From: CAZBWE01 sp964495465
GTDB taxonomy: Bacteria > Planctomycetota > Phycisphaerae > Sedimentisphaerales > Anaerobacaceae
Length of the DNA stretch: 29,817 nucleotides
Direction: 5' to 3'
Assembly (NCBI GenBank): GCA_964495465.1
Contig: CAZBWE010000021.1
Location: 1-29,817 of the forward strand
The notes beneath the pieces were generated by a model. That model saw only the letters and a list, made by a program, of their open reading frames with translations, did no database searches and was not told the DNA's origin. Below are positions 7,456-16,100 of the stretch, in pieces; within the stretch, counting starts at the first letter, position 1, and the number at the start of each line of letters is the position of its first letter. The translations under genes and the position numbers were made by a program.

Positions 7456-7511
7456 GAGCATCGAGTATCCAGCATCAAGTATCAAGTATCGAGTATCAAG
7501 TATCCAGTATC
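7456..7511. repeat. Eight tandem degenerate 7-bp repeats between kdsD and kdsC
   Basis: Eight consecutive units fit NAGYATC: gagcatc, gagtatc, cagcatc, aagtatc, aagtatc, gagtatc, aagtatc, cagtatc. They fill most of the gap between the kdsD stop (7516) and kdsC start (7394). The variation is confined to unit positions 1 and 4. No coding role is visible. It resembles heptanucleotide short tandem repeats known from cyanobacterial and planctomycete intergenic DNA. Confidence 0.85.
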
Positions 7512-7515
7512 CTTT

Positions 7516-8493
7516 TTATCCGACAACCTTAATAGTAACTATATCCTGTACGTCGATTAGGCCGACCGGCCTGTCATCCGCATCAACGACCGGAAGCTCA
7601 TCAATTCTATACTTATGAAAAATAGCTGTTGCCTCCGCAGCAAGCGCGTCGGCCCGTATCCTCTTGCAGTCGGCAGTCATAATATCACCGGCCTTGAACT
7701 CAAAGACCTTTTGGCCGTGTTCCGTTATCAAACGCCGAAGGTCCGCATCGGTGATTATTCCTGCTAATTTGCCGGCTTTATCGACTACCATCACAGCCCC
7801 GTGACGCTTCACATCGTTTGTTTTATCGAGCAATTTTTTTATCGTGTCCGTTTTCTGTGCTATCGGCAGCTTTTCTCCCCGCTTGAACATCATTGACTGC
7901 TCAACCGTCATTAGCTTCGCACCGAGCGAGCCGCCGGGATGAAACCGCACATAATCCTCAACGCTGAAATTACGCGCCTTCATCACGGTAAAGGCAAGTG
8001 CATCGCCGACCGCCAGCATACAGGAAGTTGTAACACTCGGCGCAACACCGAGGGGACAGGCCTCGGACATCTTGCCCATGCACAAAACTACATCGGCGTA
8101 CTTACTTAGAGTCGAGTCGCTGTCGCCGGTTATCGTTATCAGTTTAATCTCCAATTGCTTGACCAGATTTATCAGCCGATTCACCTCATCCGTTTCGCCG
8201 CCGTAGCTCAGAACAATCACTATATCGCTTTTCCGCAATCTGCCGAGGTCGCCATGAACGGCCTCAGCAGGATGAAGGAAATGGCTCGGCGTGCCGGTCG
8301 AAGCCAGCGTGGCACTTATCTTTTGGCCGATGATTCCCGCTTTGCCGATGCCGCTAACTATACAGGAGCCGCTGCAACCGTAAATCATCTCGCAGGCGCT
8401 GGCGAAAGAATCATCTACAATCGGCGTAATAGAAGCTATCGCATCCGCTTCGGCCTTAATTACCTTCCGTGCGTAGTCAAGGTCAAATTCCAC
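7516..8493 (-). CDS. kdsD: D-arabinose 5-phosphate isomerase (KpsF/GutQ family)
   Basis: KdsD converts ribulose 5-phosphate to arabinose 5-phosphate, the first committed step to Kdo. The 325 residues match the family in length. The N-terminal SIS domain (about residues 35-180) shows 'SGIGKAGIIGQKISATLAST', 'HPAEAVHGDLG' and 'SYGGETDEVN'. The 'RFHPGGSLGAKL' segment leads into two CBS domains (about 205-325; 'GAVMVVDKAGKLAGIITDADL' and 'ELPVVDADDRPVGLIDVQDI'). The start codon is GTG, with a clear AGGAG (8501-8505 on the opposite strand) seven bases before it. The gene begins the kdsD-kdsC-lptC block and lies 65 bp downstream of the methyltransferase stop. Confidence 0.95.
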   Translation of the reverse strand: MEFDLDYARKVIKAEADAIASITPIVDDSFASACEMIYGCSGSCIVSGIGKAGIIGQKISATLASTGTPSHFLHPAEAVHGDLGRLRKSDIVIVLSYGGETDEVNRLINLVKQLEIKLITITGDSDSTLSKYADVVLCMGKMSEACPLGVAPSVTTSCMLAVGDALAFTVMKARNFSVEDYVRFHPGGSLGAKLMTVEQSMMFKRGEKLPIAQKTDTIKKLLDKTNDVKRHGAVMVVDKAGKLAGIITDADLRRLITEHGQKVFEFKAGDIMTADCKRIRADALAAEATAIFHKYRIDELPVVDADDRPVGLIDVQDIVTIKVVG

Positions 8494-8558
8494 TTATCAA
8501 CTCCTGTTCTTTAGTAACCAAACTAAGAAACGATAACATTTTCTGAAAACAGCAATGG

Positions 8559-10061
8559 TTAATTGTATCTTTTAGGGTACTGCTCGAGAAACATTTTTAG
8601 AGTTTCTTCCTTGCCAAGCTCACGTGCAAGAGCTAAAAGGTCCAGCCGTTTAAGTATGTCCACCGTAATAGGGCGTTTCTCGTCCCAAAAAATAAACGCA
8701 GAGAAAAAATCATTCGCAATATCCGAGTTTAGAAGCTCGGCTATAAAGAAGGCCTCTTTCCTGTCTCGGCAGGCAACAAAATAGCAGGTATCGTCAAGAA
8801 CTACAGGTTTTCCAGCATAAGGTCCGACGACCTTGAAATCCAGCTTTTTGTAAAATCCAGAGATTGCAACCTTCCAGTGAACAAAAGAATAGTTACCAAT
8901 ACCGAATATTGAGAAGCGGGGACGGTTGTGGTAAACCGAACTGGCACGTCTATCCAATAGTTGAGCATGCCTTTGCAGGTATTGCCATGTCTTGGGGGCT
9001 AATTTGCAAATTTGATGCGTGTCTTCACCCGCAACGCGCTGAGGAACAAGCATCCATCGAGTCGGTTGTATATCACAACCGTTGGCAATTTCTGAACTCT
9101 TTAGCATAGGATAGAAATAATCGTCTTCCAAATCGAAAACTTCGCCAAAGCCATTTCTGTATCCGCTGATTTCTTTACGGAATTCCATAACTTTAGCACA
9201 ATCATGTTTAATCCCTGACCTCCATTTATACCGTTCTTTCCCCTCGAGATTCTTCCAGCGTTCAAAGCATTTTATATCTGCCACAAGACGCCCTTGTCGG
9301 TATCCGAAAGTTCCGGCTGGAGAAACATCCTCAAAGCCGTCATAAACCTGGCAATCAAAATTCCCCTTTGAAATAGCCGATGAAACAACAAGAAGACAGG
9401 CATCTACGGCAGCACCAAAATATCTGGGGGCTTCTATATGATATATCTCCGAGCGTTTTAGATGTTGCCCGATTTTCCAGGCATGGTGAAGAACTTTTCT
9501 CGCAACAGAAGTCTTACAGAGCACTGCTAACGTAGCTTGTCTTCCATTTATCCATTCGATCGCTTTGTTTAACATCCATTCAGAGATGTCAAAATTACTC
9601 TTTCCGGTAATTGCATCTATGCCACGATTGTTCTGAAAATTGGATTTGTCAGGAAGATTGTAACTTCCAATGCGCCCAAGTTCGGCATTCGTAACCCAAG
9701 GCGGATTACCTATTACAAGAAGAGGATCCGGTAAAGATTCGAGCACATCATTCCAGTTCACTGCAAAAAAGTCCTCATTCATAATACGCACTGACTCAAC
9801 AGCAGGGGCTAATTCGTGAAGGGTAGAGCAAGCAAATTTAATATGCTCACTGTTAATATCAACTCCAATAATGTTACGGGTCTGCGGGAAAAACTCAAGA
9901 GCAGCCACAATAAAACTTCCCCTGCCGCAGGTCGGTTCAAGAATGCTAACAGGTTCAAAACCACGCTGTAATAACAAAGAACAAATCCGTCGAGCAAGCT
10001 CAATAGGTGTCTGGAAATCACCAAACTCTACTTTCTTTTTACTCTTCTTTTTAACTGTCAT
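8559..10061 (-). CDS. Type II DNA adenine-N6 methyltransferase
   Basis: The enzyme would methylate adenine in the recognition site of the endonuclease encoded just upstream. The 500 residues contain, in order, motif X 'FGDFQTPIELARRIC' (13-27), the AdoMet site 'EPTCGRGSF' (42-50), Asp68 in 'GVDIN', 'NEDFF' (95-99) and the catalytic 'GNPPW' (118-122). This order is that of gamma-class N6-adenine enzymes. The C-terminal half (about 250-470), with 'MLKSSEIANG' and 'RPRFSIFGIGNYSFVHWKVAISG', resembles the TaqI-like target-recognition domain. The ATG lies four bases beyond the restored endonuclease stop and has no obvious Shine-Dalgarno sequence, so translational coupling is likely. The recognition sequence cannot be deduced here. 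Confidence 0.9.
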   Translation of the reverse strand: MTVKKKSKKKVEFGDFQTPIELARRICSLLLQRGFEPVSILEPTCGRGSFIVAALEFFPQTRNIIGVDINSEHIKFACSTLHELAPAVESVRIMNEDFFAVNWNDVLESLPDPLLVIGNPPWVTNAELGRIGSYNLPDKSNFQNNRGIDAITGKSNFDISEWMLNKAIEWINGRQATLAVLCKTSVARKVLHHAWKIGQHLKRSEIYHIEAPRYFGAAVDACLLVVSSAISKGNFDCQVYDGFEDVSPAGTFGYRQGRLVADIKCFERWKNLEGKERYKWRSGIKHDCAKVMEFRKEISGYRNGFGEVFDLEDDYFYPMLKSSEIANGCDIQPTRWMLVPQRVAGEDTHQICKLAPKTWQYLQRHAQLLDRRASSVYHNRPRFSIFGIGNYSFVHWKVAISGFYKKLDFKVVGPYAGKPVVLDDTCYFVACRDRKEAFFIAELLNSDIANDFFSAFIFWDEKRPITVDILKRLDLLALARELGKEETLKMFLEQYPKRYN

Positions 10062-10154
10062 AGTCTTATCGAATTCTACAGATTCCGTTCACTTTGCCGG
10101 CTTCCTCAATTACACGCCGGTATTGTAACCTCCACTGAAGGGCATTGGAAATAG

Positions 10155-10718
10155 TTAGATATCCAATGTTCGGCGGATTTGCCAGAATTCCCTGGCAATT
10201 TGTGAAGCCTGAATCTCTTCCACAGGAAGCAAACGGTCTTGCATAAAACCCACAATATCATCCTCGTTTCCGTTGTTTTCGATGATATTAAGAATCCCCC
10301 TCGTGGTCTGATAGTCTGCCGTTCTTTCTGCTTCTATAAAAATACTATGCAAGATATTAAGTCTCGCCGTGCGTGTCCGTGTATCATCAATCTTCTCGTA
10401 AACGAAGAGCAGAAGCGAATAGCCCAGACCAAAAATTTTCTGCCGTGCGTTCTTAAATGGGCAGGAAGATTGCGGCTGTTTGATACTTGTTACCTTAATA
10501 TCCACGCCAAGTTCCGGAAAATCAATACCTTTGGCGGAACTACCTTCTTCATACGTGTATTTCTCACGAAGGTAAGCTTGAAATTTATGCTCCAAATAGG
10601 TCCCTAAGGCCTTTCCGTCCGTAACGCCATAGATTGCTGATTCTGTGTGACTGGATTCAGCTTCAGCAAAAACATTTGCCTCTTTACAAAGCAGCTTGAT
10701 GGTCAATTTGCGTTTCAT
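10155..10718 (-). CDS. Type II restriction endonuclease, C terminus lost by a frameshift
   Basis: The open frame encodes 187 residues. The PD-(D/E)XK core is visible as Asp66 in 'GIDFPELG', then Asp73 and Lys75 in 'VDIK', inside the distinctive block 'SSAKGIDFPELGVDIKVTS' followed by 'KQPQSSCPF'. From memory this block belongs to a widespread Type II endonuclease family found with an adenine methyltransferase. The frame stops at 10155 after 'WQIRRTLDI'. In the -1 frame the sequence continues without a stop from 10170 to 10066 as 'NIGYLTISNALQWRLQY' and about 17 more residues. That matches the C terminus I recall for intact relatives and stops four bases before the methyltransferase ATG. One base therefore appears to be missing near 10171-10175. 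This may be a true inactivating mutation or an assembly error. The ATG lies three bases after the RNase stop codon. Confidence 0.85.
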   Translation of the reverse strand: MKRKLTIKLLCKEANVFAEAESSHTESAIYGVTDGKALGTYLEHKFQAYLREKYTYEEGSSAKGIDFPELGVDIKVTSIKQPQSSCPFKNARQKIFGLGYSLLLFVYEKIDDTRTRTARLNILHSIFIEAERTADYQTTRGILNIIENNGNEDDIVGFMQDRLLPVEEIQASQIAREFWQIRRTLDI

Positions 10719-10721
10719 ATA

Positions 10722-12248
10722 TTATAATTTTATCAAGCCGCCTCGGTCATTGTAACAGAGCAGCTCATGCTTTTCACCGGCATACTCGGGTGCGGAATGT
10801 ATTATCACACGCTTCTCATTCAGATGCTCTATCTGCATAATCGAAGCTCTTTTTGCATTCTGCAAATAATCCGCAACTTCCGGCGAGACAAACAGCTCGA
10901 TGCGTTTTATACGCTCATCCGAAGCCGAAAGATTCAACAGGCGGATAATCTCAATAGCCAAAGACTCATGACTTTTAACAAAACCGGTCCCGCCGCAATG
11001 CGGACATGCCAGATAGGTGGCCGACTGCAGCGAGGGCCGCATCCGCTGGCGAGCCATCTCTATTACGCCGAACCTGCTTATCCTCAATATCCTCGCGCGG
11101 GCACGGTCCGCCTTAACCGCCTGGCGGAAAACCCTTTCCACGTCCTTGCGGTGTCTCTCGCTGCGCATATCAATGAAGTCGCAAATTATCAGCCCGCCAA
11201 GGTCTCTCAACCTAAGCTGTCGCGCAATCTCAACCGCCGCCTCCATATTGTTCTCGTAAGCAGTCTGCTCAGCGGTTTTTTGCTTTCGATACTTCCCACT
11301 GTTGACATCTATCGAGACCAGCGCTTCTGTTTGCTCAATTACAATCGAGCCGCCTCCTTTAAGTTTTACCTCGCGAGACTGGATTTTGGTAATTTCATCT
11401 TCAATCTGGTATTTGTGAAACAAAGGCACCTTTCCCTCATAATATGCAACCCTTCTTTTCAGACGCGGTGTTGCTATGGAAAAAAAGTCCCCGATTCTGC
11501 GAACGACATCTTCCGAATCACAAACTATCTTGCTTATCTTACTGTTAAAAACATCTCTTAGAGTTCGAATGACCAAATCCGATTCCCGATAAATTTCCAC
11601 CGGGGCTTTTTCTGATTCTATCCTTGCTTCTATTGCCCTCCATAACCTCCTCAGATATCTCAAATCATTCTGTATATCCCTCTTTGAGCAGCCCTGCCCT
11701 GCCGTTCTGATAATAAAACCCTGATTCTTGGGCGGGTTGCTCTGCTCGAGGATTTGACGCAGCCGCTTGCGCTCATTCTCATCTTCAATCTTGTGCGAAA
11801 CACCCTGCCTTTTCATCCAGGGCATCATAACCAGGTACTTGCCAAGCAAAGCAAGATACGTGTTAAGTGTCGGCCCTTTGGTCCTTATACCTTCTTTTGT
11901 CACCTGGACGACAAGCTCCTGACCTTTACGAAGACAGTCCTGGATAAGCGGCCGCTGCCTCAGTGATTTTCTTCTCCCGATACTTTCCGTATGCTCTGCC
12001 TTGTTGCCTGAAAAATAGCGCGGGTGCAGGTCGCTTATGTGAAGAAAGCCATTTCTGCCCACCCCGAAATCCACAAACGCCGCCTGTATGCCGGACTCAA
12101 TATTTACCACCTTACCTCTGTAAATATTTCCGACATGGCTGCTCAAGCTGGCCCTTTCCACGTAAAGCTCTTCAAGGGTGCCGTCATCAACAACTGCCAC
12201 TCTGCACTCTTCGCTCTCAGCTACATTTATAAGCATCTCTCTTGCCAT
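10722..12248 (-). CDS. rng: Ribonuclease E/G family endoribonuclease
   Basis: RNase G/E cuts single-stranded RNA in rRNA maturation and mRNA decay. The 508 residues match RNase G length, with no long RNase E degradosome tail. The S1 domain is at about 37-120 ('GNIYRGKVVNIESGIQAAFVDFG'), with 'RNGFLHISDLHPRYF'. The two catalytic metal ligands appear as Asp314 in 'SIDVNSGKY' and Asp357 in 'IICDFIDM'. The zinc-link cysteines Cys415 and Cys418 are in 'CPHCGGTG'. A GAGG sequence lies nine bases before the ATG. A DUF2344 gene sits just upstream, a pairing seen in many bacteria. The restriction endonuclease starts three bases after its stop. RNase E and RNase G cannot be cleanly separated by this sequence alone. 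Confidence 0.93.
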   Translation of the reverse strand: MAREMLINVAESEECRVAVVDDGTLEELYVERASLSSHVGNIYRGKVVNIESGIQAAFVDFGVGRNGFLHISDLHPRYFSGNKAEHTESIGRRKSLRQRPLIQDCLRKGQELVVQVTKEGIRTKGPTLNTYLALLGKYLVMMPWMKRQGVSHKIEDENERKRLRQILEQSNPPKNQGFIIRTAGQGCSKRDIQNDLRYLRRLWRAIEARIESEKAPVEIYRESDLVIRTLRDVFNSKISKIVCDSEDVVRRIGDFFSIATPRLKRRVAYYEGKVPLFHKYQIEDEITKIQSREVKLKGGGSIVIEQTEALVSIDVNSGKYRKQKTAEQTAYENNMEAAVEIARQLRLRDLGGLIICDFIDMRSERHRKDVERVFRQAVKADRARARILRISRFGVIEMARQRMRPSLQSATYLACPHCGGTGFVKSHESLAIEIIRLLNLSASDERIKRIELFVSPEVADYLQNAKRASIMQIEHLNEKRVIIHSAPEYAGEKHELLCYNDRGGLIKL

Positions 12249-12306
12249 TTGTTTTGAACCTCATCTCTCGTGACCGGCAAATCGAACTTCGGTTGCAGGT
12301 CACGAA

Positions 12307-12966
12307 TTACATTTTATCCCATCGAATTCCGGTCCGTCTAATCGGTGCAGCAAGTTTATTTGCATCAAGCCCCAGCAGCTCCAAAATTTCCTGCACGCGT
12401 ATCGAACCAGCGGGGCTGATTCCACACTCGACAATTATATCTTTATCATCCAGCTCAATCGATTTCAAAAAAGGCCTCACATCCACTTCTTTCGCCGCAC
12501 CTTTGCTGACATTTGAGCCGTTAAACGAGACACGAGTTACAAACAACGACTTATGAGCCAATAATCGTTCGACTCCTGCTTTAAGCTCATCGCTGCGATA
12601 TTTGGGCTTTGGCTTTAATACATAGACAGCAGAATACGGCTGAAATGATAACCCCGGCTCTGCAATATCTATCGAAAGCAGCTCAATACCTTCAGGAAGC
12701 TGCCTCGAAAGTTCTGCTTCGATTAGCAACCGATACTCCGCATCCTGTGGTTCGTTGAGGTCGGAATTTACCTGAAGACAAAGCAAATCACCATCCGACT
12801 CAACACCGACCGGCCTCGGCAAAGGCAGCGACAGCCTGGGACGAGGATTGAAACCCTCACTATACCTCACTTCCACACCGGCCCGAATGCACGCCCGCTG
12901 AAAAACTCTGACCGTTTCGGCATGCGAAAGGAATCTCATATTACCCCGAACGCTGAATTTAATCAC
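12307..12966 (-). CDS. DUF2344 / TIGR03936-type radical-SAM-associated protein
   Basis: The protein has 219 residues and starts at GTG. The N-terminal 'MIKFSVRGNMRFLSHAETV' and 'YSEGFNPRPRLSLPLPRPVGVES' are hallmarks of the DUF2344 family. The function is unknown, though these proteins usually sit next to, or are fused to, a B12-type radical SAM protein and lie before rne/rng. Here the rng gene follows 58 bp downstream, but the gene immediately upstream is an unrelated membrane protein, so no radical SAM partner is adjacent. A role in RNA or ribosome-related modification is speculation from context. Confidence 0.85.
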   Translation of the reverse strand: MIKFSVRGNMRFLSHAETVRVFQRACIRAGVEVRYSEGFNPRPRLSLPLPRPVGVESDGDLLCLQVNSDLNEPQDAEYRLLIEAELSRQLPEGIELLSIDIAEPGLSFQPYSAVYVLKPKPKYRSDELKAGVERLLAHKSLFVTRVSFNGSNVSKGAAKEVDVRPFLKSIELDDKDIIVECGISPAGSIRVQEILELLGLDANKLAAPIRRTGIRWDKM

Positions 12967-13031
12967 AACCAGGATAGCTTGCTTTGAAACGGTTATGTGC
13001 CTATTCCTTATGATTATTTATTCCGTCTCTT

Positions 13032-13059
13032 GTTCATCGTTCGTCGATGAACGATGAAC
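13032..13059. repeat. Perfect inverted repeat made of GATGAAC units
   Basis: gttcatcgttc-gtcgat-gaacgatgaac is an 11-bp perfect stem with a 6-nt loop. The right half is built of tandem 7-bp units (gatgaac, gatgaac, then ccataac and aatgaac), so it is another 7-bp-periodic spacer. It lies in the 205-bp gap between the DUF2344 gene and the MFS/spermidine synthase-like gene. No U-run follows on either strand. Confidence 0.7.
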
Positions 13060-13171
13060 CCATAACAATGAACAAAAAGAACCATTTTCTCCATTATGCC
13101 CACAACTGCCCTGAAAACAAGCATTTTTTCCCATATCTTTGCTTTGGAATAAAAGCAGCCAAAAGCTGCGA

Positions 13172-16100
13172 TTATGGCTGTCGCTGAGAAGATTGGGCTT
13201 GCTTAAATAAATCTATGTGCTCTCTGATATCGTCCGCCAATTCCTCTTGGCTGGAAGACAATGCGAGTTCCAACGCCTTTTCTGCAGTAGCTATGGCCTC
13301 GGAAAATCTACCGGCGCCGGCATACGCCCGCGCCAAAAAGTTCAGTATCTTCGACTGATTATAAACATTAATCTCATCGGGTCTGTTTGCCAAACGAAGG
13401 GCCTCTTTATACTCGATAATTGCCTGCTCGAACTGCCCGACACTGTAGAGCATAAAGCCCAGGTTGAAGCGTGCGTCCGTATTATCAGGGGCAATATCAA
13501 CCGCCCGCCGGGCATCCGCTACAGCTTCCTGCCCCTCGCCCTTATCCCGCATAACGCTCGACCTTACCAGCCAGCCCAAAGGCGAATCGGGATACTGTTT
13601 GATTAACTCACGGGAATACGCCTGAGCCGTATCCGTTCTGCCGGAAAGTATCATCCTCTTGAAGTCGGAATACAACCTTCTTGCAGCTTCATCTCTGGTT
13701 CTTAAAAGGACAGGATTGTCCGGCAATCTTCCCAATCCCGCCATACAGGCACCGAATCTGGAAAACTCACTCGGTGGTGCGTTAGGTGTCGGCAAAACAG
13801 GTAAAATATAGGTCAGAGCATTGTAAAGTTGCCTATAATCTGTAATCCAACCGGCTTTTTGCTCATCACTGAATCCCGTCCAATCAATATGATGATAAAT
13901 GGAGTCATTACGAATATTCATAACAAAACTATCGAATATCAGCGCAGTGTCCAACTCTTCGTCCGTCACAAACTCAATAAAAGGAAAATAATCGCTGTTT
14001 ATCGAAAATTCCTTAATATGCTTTCTTAAATCCTGTTCATCACAAATGTAACAGCTCAATACGTCGAGACTGTTATGAATATTTATTTCTGCCAAGCTCT
14101 TACGGACGCCTTCTTTAAGCAGCTCATCTTCTATATGCTTCGGTGAAAAATATTGCTCATGTTCCGAGCCGACTATCACGACCAAAGGCGCAGGATGAGG
14201 TGTAAGATACCATATCGTAACATGGGGAAAAACATCCATCGCAGTTCCAACTATGCTGTTCAATACAGAAGGCGTCATTTTATACAAAGGGACATAAGAA
14301 AGAAATAGACCTTTCCTACTCCTGAGGTTTTTCTTTGCACTTTCAAAATATTCTTTTGCATAAAGCGAGGCGTTCTCGGCGAAAAACCGCGGGTGAATAC
14401 AGTCATTGAAAATGACATCGTAGTTGATGTCCGTCAAGTGCAGATAGTTTTTCGCATCCATATATATCATATTTACTTCTTCGTTAAGCCGGTCTCCGAG
14501 GTTAAGTTTCCTGAAGAATTTTAAGGAGATTTCAACAATCTCCGGAGCAATCTCCACACAATCAACCCTGTCTAATTTATGCTGGGCAAGGCAGAACGTG
14601 CTTTCCCCCGACCCAAACCCAACCGACAGGACTCCCCTGGCATTACTATTGAGCAGAACACCAAAATGTCCAAGCATCTTCTGGTCGCCGCGAGCGGTAT
14701 AATTTTCTCCTGCCAAGGTCTGTCCCGACGAATACAGATATAAAGTTCCGCTTGTATCCCGATGCACAGATGCCGTGGTGGTAATGCCCTCTTTCACCTG
14801 CACAAGTTCAAAACCCGGCACAAGCGGGCTCGCCTCAATAACCGCACTGAACAGGTTCCTGGGTATCTTCAGGGTGATTATCGCCAATATAACAGCTGCC
14901 GTCAAAAGAACATACCGCCCAACAATGCTCGGTCTGTGGACAAAAAACGCCCACATAACAGCAGCAATCCATACTCCACTCAAACCAAGAATTGAAATCG
15001 AAAGCTGCACACCCAGCAGCGGAATAAGGAAAAAGCCCGTAACAATACCACCTATCACAGCCCCAATTGTATTTGCACCATAAGCTGTTGCCGTGGAGCG
15101 GCCGACCTTGTGCATGTGATTTGCCCAGGCCTGCAGAGCTATCGGAAATCCTATACCCATAATAACGCTTGGGACCAAAAACAGGAATAAACTTTGCACA
15201 ATTGGCCTAACCAAATAACGTGAAAATGGGATCCAGTTGCCAATAATATGCCGGTTAATATACCACATCCCTTTAGATGTCCAGAATACAAGCAACGGCA
15301 GGTAAAAAACTCCATACAACCCCAATAACGATAAAGTTACCGCAAACCAAACAGCAGGAGTCTTTAGCTTTTTCACCAGAGCACTGCCGATTCCGGCGCC
15401 GATTACGTTGCCCAACAGGTAAATAGTCAGCACCGCTGAGAACACATAAGTAAATCCGCCGAGCAAATGAACAATGCTGCGCATCCAGAGCAGCTCATAT
15501 CCGATACTTATCAATCCGCTCATAAAAAAAGCTGCAATCAACATATAAAATCTGCCGTCCATCGTTTTTGCAGCAGCGCCTTCACCGCTTTGCAGCGCAA
15601 CGGCCTCAACCTGCTCCTCAACGGTAATGCCGGAAAAGCGGGATAAAAACCACCCCCCAAATGCAACCAGCAGATTCAAACCTGCTGCGATATACAACGA
15701 CCCCATAACGCCGACAGTGCGAATGAGAATAAATCCAGCCAAAAAACAGCCAGCCGCCGCACCTAAGGTATTTAACGCATAGAGTCTTCCGACCAAATGA
15801 CCGGCCTCTCTCTCAAGCGAGGTAACAAATCTGCCCAAAAGCGGTAAAGTGCTGCCCATCAACATCGACGGCACAAGAAGTATCGCTGCAGATATTAAAA
15901 CCTGCACGAAAAGCAGATGTGTATGCGTAGGATGATATGTCCGAAAAAACCGGACATAGACGCCATCAGCGAGCTTTAGCCCCCACGGCAGAGACAGCGC
16001 CGATATAGTAACAAGAGTTTCCAGTAAGGCATATAGCCTCAGCCGCCTTCTCACAGAGTCGCAATAGCGCCCCATTATCAAGGCGCCAAGCGCCAGCCCG

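Noticed and set aside
7456..7511. CRISPR array
   Set aside because: Units are only 7 bp, tandem and without unique spacers; no cas genes are present.
10767..11561. Plus-strand 264-residue frame inside rng
   Set aside because: It is antisense to an unmistakable RNase E/G with catalytic residues in the other frame.
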